Shown here in pieces: positions 1-9,700 of a DNA stretch of 64,000 nt. The DNA is from Rhodopseudomonas palustris (GTDB taxonomy: Bacteria; Pseudomonadota; Alphaproteobacteria; Rhizobiales; Xanthobacteraceae). A model generated the notes under the pieces. The model did no database searches. It was not told where the DNA came from and was given only the letters and a program-made list of their open reading frames with translations. A program made the position numbers and the translations under genes. The stretch lies in the NCBI RefSeq assembly GCF_003591005.1, contig NZ_QYYD01000001.1, forward strand, positions 186,001 through 250,000, given 5' to 3'. The stretch's first letter is position 1; each line of letters begins with the position of its first letter.

Positions 1-2014
1 GGATGATTGTCTCACTCTCCGCGTCGAGTGCGCTGGTGGCTTCGTCGAGAATAAGAATACGCGGATTGACGATCAGCGCGCGCGCGATCGCCAGTCTCTG
101 CTTTTGGCCGCCGGACAGGTTGGAGGCTCCCTCCTCGAGCAGCGTGTCGTATCCGCGGGGAAGAAGTTGAATGAAGTCGTCGGCGCCGGCGAGTTGAGCG
201 GCCTGAACCACTTCGGCAAACGTGGCATCGCGTTTGACGCGCGCGATGTTGTCCCGGATGGTCCCGCGGAACAGGAAGCTGTCCTGTAGAACGACGCCGA
301 TATTCTGACGAAGGTGAACGAGATCGATTTCGCGCAGGTCGTAGCCGTCAATTCGCACGACGCCCTGTTGCACCGGGTAAAGACCAGACATCAGCCGCGT
401 GAGCGTCGTCTTGCCGGAGCCGCTGCGTCCGACAATTCCAAACACCCGATCGGGCGCGATCGAGAAAGACACGTCCTCGAGCGTCGCGGCTCCTTCGGGG
501 CCGTACCGGAAAGACACGCTTTCAAATTCGACAGCGCCCTTGATCTCCGGCCGAAGGCCGTTCCGCAACACGTCGCGCTCCGGCGCCTGGTTCATGACTT
601 CGCCGAGCATCCTGACGGCAAGAGCGACCTCCTGATACTCGTGCACCATGGTGACCATCTGCACCAGCGGCGCCGACACCCGGCCCGCGAGCATGTTGAA
701 CGCCACCAAGGCACCGATCGTCATTTCGCCGCTGAACACGTCCAGCGCACCTAGCACGATGATGCCCAGCGTCATCAGCTTTTCGAGAAAACCGGTGACG
801 GACTGCGCCCAGGCGGAAATCCTCTCCACCTTGAACCGCATCGACACCGACTGGGCGCAGGAATCGTCCCAGACCCGCCGCTGCAGCGGCTCCATCGCCA
901 GCGACTTGACAGTCCGCATGCCGTGCACGGTTTCGACCAGCAGCGCCTGCCGCGTGCCCTCTGCCTGATACAGATCGGCCAAGCGCCGACGGAACGGTCC
1001 CAGCAGAACAATGACGATCAGTCCGCTCAGGACGGTGAAGGCCAGCACCAGGCCCGTCAGTTTGACGCTGTACATCGCCAGCACGGGAATGAACACGAGC
1101 AACGAGAGTGCATCCAGGAATGTCAGAAACAGCCGGCCGGTCAGAAATTCCCGGATGCGGCCGGCCTGCTGCATGTGCTTGACCAGCACCCCCGCCGAGA
1201 TGTGCTCGAAGAAAGTCACCGGCAGGCCGAGCAGATGAGCGAATGTCTTGGTGGCTACGCGGATGTCGACCTTGCTGGTCACATACAGCATCAAATATCG
1301 GCGCAGAAAATTGAAGATCGCGTCGAACGTCAGCGCCGCGATCGCTCCGACCGCTAGCACATACAAGGTCGTAAAGCTCTCATGGACCAGAACTTTGTCG
1401 ATCACGAGCTGGAAGAAGATGGGAACGACAAGGCCGAGCCCATAAAGCACGGTGGCAACGATGGCGACGTCGATGAACAGACGGCGCTCGCGCAGCAGTT
1501 CCGGAATGAACCAGCGGAAGCCGAATTTCTTTTCGGACGTTCCTTGGCTCTGATCCTGTTTGATCAGCAGCACATCCCCGTGCCAATTGGCACAGAACTG
1601 TTCCTCGTTGATAAGTAAGGGCTCGTCGCGCCGTTCGGCGAGCGGATCGATGACGCTGACACACTCGTCGACACCGCCTTTCGCCCCCGCAACGACAATC
1701 CAGTTGCCATTTGCCAGCTGAACCATCGCCGGAAATGCTTCCCCGAGATCCAACAACGTCCGCCATTCGATCTTCGCCGCTTTGGCCCTGAACCCGGCCT
1801 GTTGTGCGATCCGCAGGACGGCGGAGACAGGCAGAGCCGTGCCATCGACCGCGTGAGCATGCTTCAACTGCTCGACAGACAGGTCCACGCCGCGGCGGGC
1901 CGCAACGAATTCCAGACAGTACAGTGCCGTGTGGTTCTCGAGGCGGCTCGGCCCGGGCTCGTTGTCTTGCGGCAGCAGCCGGACCTCGTCGTCAGCGGAA
2001 ATTTGTTGAAGCAT
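1..2014 (-). CDS. HlyB-like type I secretion ABC transporter (permease/ATPase), C-terminus cut by window edge
   Basis: Inner-membrane exporter that would pass an unfolded substrate to a membrane-fusion protein and TolC-type channel. The 671 residues present show, in order, an N-terminal C39-like domain (about 25-150), an ABC transmembrane domain (about 180-450) and an ATPase domain with Walker A GRSGSGKTT, signature LSGGQKQR and Walker B ILILDEA. Roughly the last 65-70 residues, including the H-loop, lie outside the window, judging by HlyB. The C39-like domain has Thr29 where active peptidases carry the nucleophilic Cys, so it is probably a non-cleaving, substrate-docking domain as in HlyB; Cys33 sits at a different position. 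The start at 2014 is preceded by a weak GGA; an in-frame ATG at 2032 is also possible. It overlaps the 112-residue gene upstream, so the two are probably translationally coupled. Confidence 0.9.
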   Translation of the reverse strand, partial: MLQQISADDEVRLLPQDNEPGPSRLENHTALYCLEFVAARRGVDLSVEQLKHAHAVDGTALPVSAVLRIAQQAGFRAKAAKIEWRTLLDLGEAFPAMVQLANGNWIVVAGAKGGVDECVSVIDPLAERRDEPLLINEEQFCANWHGDVLLIKQDQSQGTSEKKFGFRWFIPELLRERRLFIDVAIVATVLYGLGLVVPIFFQLVIDKVLVHESFTTLYVLAVGAIAALTFDAIFNFLRRYLMLYVTSKVDIRVATKTFAHLLGLPVTFFEHISAGVLVKHMQQAGRIREFLTGRLFLTFLDALSLLVFIPVLAMYSVKLTGLVLAFTVLSGLIVIVLLGPFRRRLADLYQAEGTRQALLVETVHGMRTVKSLAMEPLQRRVWDDSCAQSVSMRFKVERISAWAQSVTGFLEKLMTLGIIVLGALDVFSGEMTIGALVAFNMLAGRVSAPLVQMVTMVHEYQEVALAVRMLGEVMNQAPERDVLRNGLRPEIKGAVEFESVSFRYGPEGAATLEDVSFSIAPDRVFGIVGRSGSGKTTLTRLMSGLYPVQQGVVRIDGYDLREIDLVHLRQNIGVVLQDSFLFRGTIRDNIARVKRDATFAEVVQAAQLAGADDFIQLLPRGYDTLLEEGASNLSGGQKQRLAIARALIVNPRILILDEATSALDAESETII

Positions 2015-2330
2015 TTGGATTCCGTGGCGCATTCGAGATGGATCCGCTTGCATCTGCGCTCGTCGCATTCGCCGCCGAGTTATCCGACACGGGTCTTGCA
2101 GGATTGCGCTTTACGACGCCCGCGTCGACCAGCCCCTGCAGGGCGTTCTGCATGACGTCAACGGAGTTGGCGAACGCCTCGATGGAAAAGATCATTCGCT
2201 GGCGAAAGACCTTCTTCGGCGCATTATTCGCGTCCCGCTCGGTCGGTGAAAGGCTGACGAAATCGACCCGCACGATCGAGCCGCCGACCATGATTTCATC
2301 GATACCGTCGGTGTAGACCTCGGCGTGCAT
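1992..2330 (-). CDS. Small protein of unknown function, coupled to the type I secretion ATPase
   Basis: A 112-residue protein I do not recognise. It has no signal peptide or membrane segment, so it is probably cytoplasmic. The first about 75 residues look folded (alternating hydrophobic strands, then a helix-rich stretch near residues 45-75); the last 35 are Ala/Asn/Ser-rich and probably disordered. Its 3' end overlaps the start of the HlyB-like gene by 23 bases (41 if that gene starts at 2032), which argues for an operon and a role in regulation or substrate handling of that secretion system. That role is inference from position only. It is the first gene of the leftward unit, with a 545-base spacer upstream shared with the exopolysaccharide genes. 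Confidence 0.6.
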   Translation of the reverse strand: MHAEVYTDGIDEIMVGGSIVRVDFVSLSPTERDANNAPKKVFRQRMIFSIEAFANSVDVMQNALQGLVDAGVVKRNPARPVSDNSAANATSADASGSISNAPRNPNASTNFR

Positions 2331-2875
2331 TGTTATTCTCCCTAGCCTTTAATTCGCCTCGAGCGAGACATCGATAGTTCTCCGGCCGCACGCGTCCGGG
2401 ACGCGGCCCGATCTGTAAATCGCGCTTGGACAGAACGACTGCCCCCGCCCCTCGAAATGCCCCGTTGAGCTCGCAAACGGGCACGAACTGCGCCGCCGGC
2501 GCCCGATCGGCTCGCCCCCCACGTCGAACGGACGCCACAACAGCCACGATCGATCGACCGACAGGTCGCCTTCATTCTCCCGCTGGAAGCAACGCATTTT
2601 TGAAAGGTGGGATTCCTGTCCATTTTCGGCATTGGCCAACTCGGGAGGAAACAAGCCAGACCCCGATTAAATCCCACGTGAATTTTATAGTCAATTAAGT
2701 TACAACATTTTGCAGAATAAATCACGAATTACCGCACCATCGTTAACCTAGCCGACCGTTACCGGGTCGCCGACCGCCGTCCTGCTCATTTAATTTTAAT
2801 TGGCGCTTCCTTTGTCTTAGATAATGATATTAAATCTGCCGCGTCTTATGCAGCCGACAATTTGGTGGGCCTCTG
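2331..2875. promoter_or_regulatory. Divergent intergenic region between secretion and exopolysaccharide genes
   Basis: A 545-base spacer between the leftward secretion unit and the rightward exopolysaccharide genes. The part nearest the rightward gene (about 2670-2850) is markedly AT-rich against its surroundings, as expected for a promoter and a possible target of silencing proteins such as the H-NS-type proteins encoded downstream. No convincing coding sequence or exact promoter element was identified. Confidence 0.4.
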
Positions 2876-5206
2876 ATGCTTCAAAGCAACATGTTGCAAA
2901 ACGAGAAGATGCTTTCGCTGTTCAACGGCGCGCCCGGCGACGAAAGCGCCGCCGGAGGGATTGGGCAGACCATCGAACTCGTTGTTGGTCTCCTCAAGCG
3001 CCAATATGCAGTCATCGTCTTCTGTACAATTTTGACGGTGGGCATCGCAGCGATTTATCTGAAGACGGCAACCCCAACCTATACCGGCACCGCGAAAATC
3101 CTGCTCATCAATCAAAAGGCGCCGTTCCTCCAGCAACAGTCGCTGTTAGCCGAGGCCGCCATCGATTCGGTTCAGATCGAGACCCAGCTGCAGGTGCTGA
3201 AATCAAAAGCCTTGGCAACCGCGGTAATCCAAAAGCTCAAGCTCTACGACGACAGCGACTTCAAGCCACCTGCCCGCTTCCGTGCATTTTTCAACCGGGT
3301 GCGGACCTTGCTATCGATGAGTCCGGTCGAGCCGGCACCGGATTCAGCGCCGTCGGCGGACCAGGCCGACCAGCTTGCCCTCGAGTTCGTCGAGCGTGTG
3401 ACCGCTAATCGCGTCGGGATGAGCAATGTGATCGAAGTCAGCTACAACGCGAGCAATCCGGAGAGAGCCGCCGAAGTCGCAAACGCCATCGCCAACACCT
3501 ATATCCTCGACCAGTTGGATTCACGCTTTGCAGCGAACAAGAACGCGAGCACCTGGTTGCAGGAGCGGCTGCGCGAAATCGGACAACAGGCGCTCGGCGC
3601 CGAACGGGCGGTCAACGCCTTCAAACTGGAGCACAATATCGTCGTCAGCGACGGCAAAATGATCGACGATCAACAGATCGCTGATCTTAGCAGCCGACTG
3701 GTGGCTGCACGCGCACTCACCTCCGATCTCCAGGCCCGCCTGAACAAATTCGAGGAAATTATTCAGGCGGCCGCTCCCGACAGCCAGAGTTTGGGCGGGA
3801 TTGATGCACCTGGCTCCGAGGTCTTGCTGAATCCGATCATCAACGCGCTGCGTCAGCAATATCTCGACTCTTCGAGGCGGGAAGCCGACTGGTCGACCCG
3901 GTTCGGCAAGAACCACCTCGCGGTGGTCAATCTGCGAAACCGGCTGCGGGACATCCGCACGTCGATCTTCGAGGAAGTTCGCCGTTTGGCAGCGAATAGC
4001 CGGAGCGACTACGAAATAGCAAAGCAGAAGCAGCAACAGATCGAAATCCAGCTCGCTTCCGCAATTTCGCGGTCGCGAACGAGCAGCTCAGCCGAAGTCA
4101 CAATGCGCGAACTCGAGACCAGCGCAAAAAGCTATCGCAGTCTCTATGAAAGCTTCCTGCAGCGCTACATGGGCTCGGTACAACAAGAATCCTTTCCCAA
4201 TTCCGATGCGCGTGTGATCGCCTCGGCATCGCCGCCTGCCTCCAAGAGCAAACCGAAATCAATGGTCATCATCGCGCTGGGGTTAGCAGCGGGACTCGGG
4301 CTTGGCGCCGGGCTCGGCATGCTGCGCGACGTGATGGACCGGGTATTCCGAACCTCTGCGCAGCTCGAGGCCGCCTTGCGGCTGCCATGCCTGTCACTGG
4401 TGCCGCTACTCAAGAATACCGGCCGACACGCCCCCGCGCCCCCGCCCTCCGGCACGGACGCCGCCCGGGCGATGTCGCGGCGATCGACCGCCTATTGGGC
4501 CGCAACGGCCATGCCGCTGTCCCGGTTCGCCGAATCGATCCGGGCTATCAGACTGGCGATCGACCTGAACCATAGCTTGGCGACCAACAAAGTCGTCGGA
4601 ATCACCTCGTCGCTGCCCGATGAAGGCAAATCGACGATTGCGGTGTCGCTGGCTCAGCTGATCGCCCATGCCGGCAAGCGCGTGATCGTGGTCGATTGCG
4701 ATCTGCGAAACCCGTCGCTGTCCATGAACCTCGCCCCTGCCGCGACTGCCGGACTGATGGAGGTGATCGCCGGGGCCAAGCGTCTCGACGAAGTGACATG
4801 GCACGACAAAAGTACTGGCCTGACGCTCCTGCCGATCGCCAAGACTGGCCCCTTCCTTCACACCAGCGAAATCCTCTCGGCCGAGCCGACCCGGGCATTG
4901 TTTGCCAAGCTGCGAGCGAGCTACGACTACGTGATCGTCGACCTTCCGCCGCTGGCGCCGATCGTCGATGTCCGGGCGACTACGCCTTTAGTCGATTGCT
5001 TCGTGCTGGTCGTGGAGTGGGGGCGGACCAAGATTGACGTCGTCCAGCACGCTCTCCACACGGCACCGAACGTCAGCGAAGCGATCGTCGGCGCCGTTTT
5101 GAACAAGACCGACATCGACGTGATGAGGCGCTACGACGGCTCGCGCAGCGATTACTACGATGATGAGCATTACGGCCGGTATGGATATGTCGATCAGGCG
5201 AAATGA
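2876..5206 (+). CDS. Polysaccharide co-polymerase fused to bacterial tyrosine kinase (GumC/Wzc/ExoP-like)
   Basis: Controls chain length and export of a surface polysaccharide at the inner membrane. The 776 residues show a Wzz-type domain with a membrane segment at about 44-62, a long periplasmic helical part, a second membrane segment at about 462-482 (preceded by the Pro/Ser/Lys-rich stretch usual for the family), then a cytoplasmic BY-kinase: Walker A LPDEGKST (about 579-586), Walker A' VIVVDCDLRNPS (about 603-614) and Walker B VIVDLPP (about 686-692). The last 27 residues contain six tyrosines, the usual autophosphorylation cluster. Kinase and membrane parts are in one chain, as in proteobacterial Wzc. 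Other in-frame ATGs lie 5 and 11 codons downstream and no strong ribosome site separates them. Next gene: a Wza-like lipoprotein. Confidence 0.92.
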   Translation: MLQSNMLQNEKMLSLFNGAPGDESAAGGIGQTIELVVGLLKRQYAVIVFCTILTVGIAAIYLKTATPTYTGTAKILLINQKAPFLQQQSLLAEAAIDSVQIETQLQVLKSKALATAVIQKLKLYDDSDFKPPARFRAFFNRVRTLLSMSPVEPAPDSAPSADQADQLALEFVERVTANRVGMSNVIEVSYNASNPERAAEVANAIANTYILDQLDSRFAANKNASTWLQERLREIGQQALGAERAVNAFKLEHNIVVSDGKMIDDQQIADLSSRLVAARALTSDLQARLNKFEEIIQAAAPDSQSLGGIDAPGSEVLLNPIINALRQQYLDSSRREADWSTRFGKNHLAVVNLRNRLRDIRTSIFEEVRRLAANSRSDYEIAKQKQQQIEIQLASAISRSRTSSSAEVTMRELETSAKSYRSLYESFLQRYMGSVQQESFPNSDARVIASASPPASKSKPKSMVIIALGLAAGLGLGAGLGMLRDVMDRVFRTSAQLEAALRLPCLSLVPLLKNTGRHAPAPPPSGTDAARAMSRRSTAYWAATAMPLSRFAESIRAIRLAIDLNHSLATNKVVGITSSLPDEGKSTIAVSLAQLIAHAGKRVIVVDCDLRNPSLSMNLAPAATAGLMEVIAGAKRLDEVTWHDKSTGLTLLPIAKTGPFLHTSEILSAEPTRALFAKLRASYDYVIVDLPPLAPIVDVRATTPLVDCFVLVVEWGRTKIDVVQHALHTAPNVSEAIVGAVLNKTDIDVMRRYDGSRSDYYDDEHYGRYGYVDQAK

Positions 5207-5346
5207 TCTTGGGTGGAGCCGATTGTTTTCTCCAGCTCATCATGTGGCTCCTGAGCAACACCGCAAATTTGTATTTAAAAGAACAAATCTCCTCGCTGGT
5301 TTGAATCGCACGGGAATGCGAACCTGATGGCTCCCGCGGAAGTAAG

Positions 5347-6594
5347 TTGGGGGCTCTCCTGAACGGTCTTTGGTATCATCTCAGGGTTTTGTCGATCGCG
5401 GCATTGTCCATGGCCGGCGCGGGTTGCGCGCTGATGCCGGCCAGCGGACCGCAAAGCACCGACATCAGGACTGGCCGGAACGCCGAGCCGGATAGCCTTC
5501 CCTATGCCCTCGTCCGCCTGAGCCCGGAGGTTACGCGGACGCTGGGGCAGTTCAGCCCTCGCCTGTCGACCGCATTCGCCAACCGAACGCCTCCCAGAGC
5601 CTTTCAGTTCGGCATCGGGGACATCGTCAGCGTCACCATTTTCGAGGCGCAATCTGGAGGTTTGTTCATTCCTGCCGAGGCGGGCGTTCGGCCCGGCAAT
5701 TTCGTCGTCATCCCCAATCAGGCGGTCGACGACAAGGGCAATATTACCGTACCCTACGCCGGACCGATCCGGGCGAAGGGTCGAACCCCTGCCGAAGTTC
5801 AGAATGCGATCATCGACGCGCTGAAGAGCCGGGCCATTGACCCGCAAGTCGTGGTGGCCGTCGTCGAGCAGCGAACCTCGCTGATCAGCGTTTTGGGCGA
5901 CGTGAAGAACTCTGGCCGTTTCCCCGCCAGCCCTTCCGGAGAGCGTGTCGTCGACGTGATTGCCCGCGCAGGCGGCCCTGCCTCCCAGGGCTACGATATG
6001 TGGGTTACCCTGGAGCGCGAGGGGCATCGAGCGAGCGTCCCGTTCGGAGCGCTGGTTTACGAGCCGGCCAACAACATATTCGTACTGCCTTCGGACATCA
6101 TCTATCTCTACAATCAGGCCCAGACCTTCGTCGCTTTCGGCGCATCTGGAATCCAGGGGCAGTTCAAGTTCGACGCGTGGCGGATTTCGCTGGCCGAAGC
6201 AATCGGCAAGGTCGGCGGCCTGACCGATGTCCAGGCGGATCCGGCTGCGGTCTTCCTCTATCGCGGTGAGCCCAAGGAAGTCGCCCGCCAACTCGGCGTC
6301 GACGTGGCCGCTTTCGAAGGGCCGATCGTGCCCGTGATTTATTCCGTCAACCTGCGGGATCCCGGGGGGTATTTTCTCACTCAAAGCTTCGAAATGCGCA
6401 ACAAGGACGTGATCTTCGTGTCGAATGCGGCATCTGTCGAAGCCACCAAATTCTTGAACTTCCTGCGCACTATCATGGCCACGGCCAATGATCCGATCCT
6501 GTACGCGACCAACTTCTATGCGCTGAAAGCTGCGATCAACGGCGGCAGTACCACGATCATCACCACGCCAACTCCGATCACCACGGTCCGATAG
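5347..6594 (+). CDS. Wza/GumB-like polysaccharide export outer-membrane lipoprotein
   Basis: Outer-membrane export channel subunit working with the co-polymerase upstream. The 415 residues begin with a lipoprotein-type signal; the likely lipidated Cys is residue 27 (local sequence MAGAGC, with Gly at -3, a little unusual). A Poly_export domain follows at about 90-180 (starting FQFGIGDIVSVTIFE), then SLBB-type repeats (for example SVLGDVKNSGRFP at about 180-195). The start is a TTG chosen because it leaves a sensible signal peptide; a downstream ATG at the MAGAGC position would remove it. Spacing of 140 bases from the preceding gene is compatible with one operon. A long open frame on the opposite strand here is only a codon-bias shadow. 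Confidence 0.88.
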   Translation: MGALLNGLWYHLRVLSIAALSMAGAGCALMPASGPQSTDIRTGRNAEPDSLPYALVRLSPEVTRTLGQFSPRLSTAFANRTPPRAFQFGIGDIVSVTIFEAQSGGLFIPAEAGVRPGNFVVIPNQAVDDKGNITVPYAGPIRAKGRTPAEVQNAIIDALKSRAIDPQVVVAVVEQRTSLISVLGDVKNSGRFPASPSGERVVDVIARAGGPASQGYDMWVTLEREGHRASVPFGALVYEPANNIFVLPSDIIYLYNQAQTFVAFGASGIQGQFKFDAWRISLAEAIGKVGGLTDVQADPAAVFLYRGEPKEVARQLGVDVAAFEGPIVPVIYSVNLRDPGGYFLTQSFEMRNKDVIFVSNAASVEATKFLNFLRTIMATANDPILYATNFYALKAAINGGSTTIITTPTPITTVR

Positions 6595-7086
6595 TCGCGT
6601 GATCTCAAGTCCGCGGAACATCATGGGCGCCCGATAATCCGGCGCGACGGCGGCTTGCGCATGGTTTCGGGGCCGACTGTTGCCAAGGTTGAGCGTGGGA
6701 ATTCAGCGGCAGAGCCAGGGCTTTCTTGGTGCCGGCACGTCTACCAACCGTCGTCTCGCCTGGACAATCTGGCAGATCCGTCTCCCAATAAGATTTGAAA
6801 AACTGCCCCCAACTCGAACTTTCCTGCGGCGACACTTCGTCGACGCAGGCCAAGCTGCGACTTGCGAGGGATGATCCACTCTCCGGTCGACCGGCGCATT
6901 GCTGAATAGATCGGCCCGGCCCGCCAACATTAAAATGACCGACCTCCGCCACGCGGTCGCGGCCGAGCAGAATGTCTTCGCTCCCGCTATTTAATTCAAT
7001 ATTATTTATCAAATAATTTTCTTGCATATTAAATCGCCCCGTAGAAATATCGCGATAGTTAATTCAATCTTAAGCGGGCAACTAAG
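6595..7086. other. Intergenic region upstream of the initiating sugar transferase
   Basis: A 492-base spacer without a supportable gene. The final about 130 bases turn AT-rich and probably hold a separate promoter for the sugar transferase gene. No repeat, terminator or RNA gene was recognised. Confidence 0.4.
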
Positions 7087-8544
7087 ATGAATTCAGCGAG
7101 GAGACGTTTCCAATTTGAAACCGCGCCGAGTTCGGGGCTTGCCAACAGCCCGACCCAAGACAGGAAGTGGCCGGTTCAGTACGATTCAGTTGAACTTTTG
7201 GCGGTGCTGGCGGACTTCGCGACGATCTTCACTGCCAGCCTCGTTGCAGCATTTGCCCACAAACTTGTGTTCGGCGCCCCGCAGGATATTTCGCGGTTGA
7301 CCGGCGTGGCGCTGCCGATGTCGGTGGTGTTCGCTGCGGTCTTTAAATCCTGCAACATGTACTCACCCACAGCCCTGCTCAACCTCCGCAATCAAATCCG
7401 AGCGGTCTGCGCTATCTGGCTTGGCGTTTTCATTCTGTTTGTCGCCACGACCTACGCGCTGCATATGGAGCAGGATATTCGATGGGACACGGCCCTCACC
7501 TTCGGCGCCGTGGGGCTGGTGAGCTTGATCGCTCAGCGTGCCTTGCTCCGCGACGCGCTGCGCAAGGGACTGTCGGAGCGGCGGTTCTCCGGCCGTAAGA
7601 TCGTCCTCATCACCGACGAGCACGGACAGCATCTCGTCAACATGTTGAGCGATCTGGGCTTTTTCGTCGAGAAACACTTTACGCTGCCGGTCTTCCATTC
7701 TTCACAACGCCGGCAAGAAAAGCTGATCGAGATGATCATCGACCACACTCGCGAAACTGAAGTGCGGGAAATCTTCTTCGGTGTCAGCCTGAACCACTGG
7801 TCTCGACTGAAGCGCGTGGTCGGGGCGCTTCACGTACTGCCCCTTCGTGTCAGGCTGGTACCGACCGGGGCGAGTTCGGAGCTGTTTTGCCGTCCCTCCA
7901 CGGAACTCGGTGGTGCCCGCTGCGTCGAACTTCACCGCGGTCCGCTGTCTCCAATCGACCTGTTGGCAAAGCGTGCCCTGGATATCTGTCTGTCGACCAT
8001 TGTCCTGACGGTTCTGGCGCCGCTGCTCCTGACGGTAGCTGCAGCGATCAAGCTGGACTCACCCGGGCCGGTCTTGTTCAAACAGCAGCGCTGCGGGTTC
8101 AACGGTCGTCGCTTCACAATTTTCAAGTTCCGAACGATGTCCGTTCTCGAGGATGGGACGAGCATCGTTCAGGCGACGGCGCGAGACCCACGGGTCACGC
8201 GGCTCGGCGGTTGGCTTCGCAGAACGAGCATCGACGAGATCCCGCAATTGCTCAATGTTCTCGAGGGCAGCATGTCGATTGTCGGCCCTCGGCCCCACGC
8301 CATGGCCCATGACAATGAGTTCAATAAAGCGGTTCGACACTATGCTTATCGGCGGAGGGTGAAGCCCGGCCTGACCGGCCTGGCCCAGATAAAGGGCTAT
8401 CGCGGGCCAACGCCTACCCCCGACTCGATCGAGGGGCGCGTAGAACAGGATTTATTCTATATCGACAACTGGAGCTTCGGCATGGATCTCATGATCCTGG
8501 CCCAGACACCACTCGAACTCATCCGGGGGCGCAACGCGTTTTAA
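7087..8544 (+). CDS. Undecaprenyl-phosphate sugar phosphotransferase (WcaJ/ExoY-type)
   Basis: Starts polysaccharide repeat-unit synthesis by moving a sugar-1-phosphate from a UDP-sugar to undecaprenyl phosphate at the inner membrane. The 485 residues have an N-terminal half with four hydrophobic segments and a CoA-binding-like middle region, then the catalytic bacterial sugar transferase domain from about residue 295 ([10 protein letters not shown]), with a membrane-entry helix, the FKFRTM motif, the acidic [10 protein letters not shown] segment and VGPRP at about 399-403. Length and order match the PNPT-like WcaJ family rather than the short PglC form. No glycosyltransferase, flippase or polymerase gene sits alongside, so the rest of the pathway must be elsewhere. 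The sugar cannot be told from sequence. Confidence 0.9.
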   Translation: MNSARRRFQFETAPSSGLANSPTQDRKWPVQYDSVELLAVLADFATIFTASLVAAFAHKLVFGAPQDISRLTGVALPMSVVFAAVFKSCNMYSPTALLNLRNQIRAVCAIWLGVFILFVATTYALHMEQDIRWDTALTFGAVGLVSLIAQRALLRDALRKGLSERRFSGRKIVLITDEHGQHLVNMLSDLGFFVEKHFTLPVFHSSQRRQEKLIEMIIDHTRETEVREIFFGVSLNHWSRLKRVVGALHVLPLRVRLVPTGASSELFCRPSTELGGARCVELHRGPLSPIDLLAKRALDICLSTIVLTVLAPLLLTVAAAIKLDSPGPVLFKQQRCGFNGRRFTIFKFRTMSVLEDGTSIVQATARDPRVTRLGGWLRRTSIDEIPQLLNVLEGSMSIVGPRPHAMAHDNEFNKAVRHYAYRRRVKPGLTGLAQIKGYRGPTPTPDSIEGRVEQDLFYIDNWSFGMDLMILAQTPLELIRGRNAF

Positions 8545-8861
8545 AACGCCGCATCGGGACCAAGCAGGCTCCGGCACGGTAGATCATGGCGCCTACAAAG
8601 TCCTGCGGTCGGGCGGACGTTTCGTCCTCGACCAAATTGTAAGCTGAGGCTCAAATAGAGCCGATCCAGTGTCCGGTTGCTCGACAGCGATGAGGAAGCA
8701 CGATGGGGCGGGTCGACTGCTTTGAAACCGCGGCTTTAGCCCGACAGTGGACAGCGATTGTGCGGAACAGTCGCGGGAGCCTTCATGAAGGCGAGGCAGC
8801 AGGGTCGGCACTCGGCGATGGCGAATGCGGAAATCCCGGATCGGGAGAAAACCCGGTGGCT
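8545..8861. other. Intergenic region between converging sugar transferase and H-NS-type genes
   Basis: A 317-base spacer between converging genes. I see no supportable gene, no clear hairpin terminator and no member of the dispersed palindrome families found elsewhere in the window. Confidence 0.35.
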
Positions 8862-9242
8862 TTAAGCTCGCTGACGCCGCCCTTTGGAATTCGCGTCGTC
8901 GCGAATTCGGAAGTCGTCGATCTTCCGACCGGACTTGATGGCTGCCACCAACCAACGCGGCTGTTTCCCCCGTCCGGACCAGGTTTCCGAGGGCGTCGCT
9001 GGATTTCGGTACTTGGGAAACACTCTGGGATACTTGCGCCTGACCTTGTCATGCGCGTCCGGAGATCCGGCCGACTCGCCACCCTCAATCGCATGTCGCC
9101 CACGGTTCAAGACCGCCAAGCGCTTTTCGAGCTCCTGCTTTTCAGATGCGATCCGCGTCGACAAAATCTGACTGATCTTTTCGTGAAGCGACCAGAGATC
9201 GTCGATAGACATGGATTCCGGATCAAACCGCTTCGTCGACAT
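8862..9242 (-). CDS. H-NS family nucleoid-associated protein (copy 1)
   Basis: A 126-residue DNA-binding protein of the H-NS/HvrA group. The N-terminal part (about 15-47) is a charged helix suited to oligomerisation, then a basic linker, then the C-terminal H-NS domain ending with ETWSGRGKQPRWL (about 86-98), whose TWSGRG loop enters the minor groove of AT-rich DNA. The reading frame is open far upstream, but the start was placed at 9242 because alignment with the paralogue at 9701 begins near here; a second Met 11 codons later is also possible. It is divergently arranged with that paralogue and lies beside exopolysaccharide genes, which H-NS proteins often silence. Confidence 0.85.
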   Translation of the reverse strand: MSTKRFDPESMSIDDLWSLHEKISQILSTRIASEKQELEKRLAVLNRGRHAIEGGESAGSPDAHDKVRRKYPRVFPKYRNPATPSETWSGRGKQPRWLVAAIKSGRKIDDFRIRDDANSKGRRQRA

Positions 9243-9700
9243 TCGGCGCGTCCCGCTAAGTTCTTCAGATGATGGCTTGCTGAGGAGTCTAAGTTCGCAA
9301 ATAGGGCTATTCCTCGACTCGAACAAGCCCAAAATGGACAAATAATGTCGCAGCTCTTTTCCGGAAACCAAAAGAAAACTTCTAACTACCTGTAAGTTAT
9401 GAATTTTTCGAATTACAGGGTGGAACACGTTTGGAGCGGATATCTCCGATCGTGCACAGCTGAGTTGCGAGCATTGAAAGCAGTGCCGCGAGGCATCTGA
9501 CTTCGGCAACTCGTCGTCGCGCTGCAAGAACTACAACACGCAATATCAGAGCTGATTGAATGAAAGGACTCGATGGATCGGTTTAAATAAAGCTACTAAA
9601 ATTGATTTATGTTGTTCGAGTCGGGCACATTATTTTTTATCCTCCTTCGGTGCTGTGCCCCGCACTTCGGAAGCTTCTCGGAGGAGGTGCTGAGAGTTAC
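9243..9700. promoter_or_regulatory. AT-rich divergent promoter region between two H-NS-type genes
   Basis: A 458-base spacer with long AT-rich stretches (for example about 9340-9420 and 9560-9650), unusual for this GC-rich chromosome. It contains an inverted repeat CTGTAA (9390-9395) / TTACAG (9413-9418) about 150 bases from the leftward start. Such a region is a likely binding target of H-NS proteins, so autoregulation or cross-regulation of both genes is plausible. A GGAGGAGG tract precedes the rightward start. Confidence 0.45.

Noticed and set aside
5275-6624. A 449-codon minus-strand frame over the Wza-like gene
   Set aside because: The plus-strand frame has a lipoprotein signal and clear Poly_export/SLBB motifs; the antisense frame has no recognisable domain.
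8703-9272. Plus-strand frame over H-NS copy 1
   Set aside because: The opposite strand encodes a clear H-NS domain, and the plus frame has no motif.
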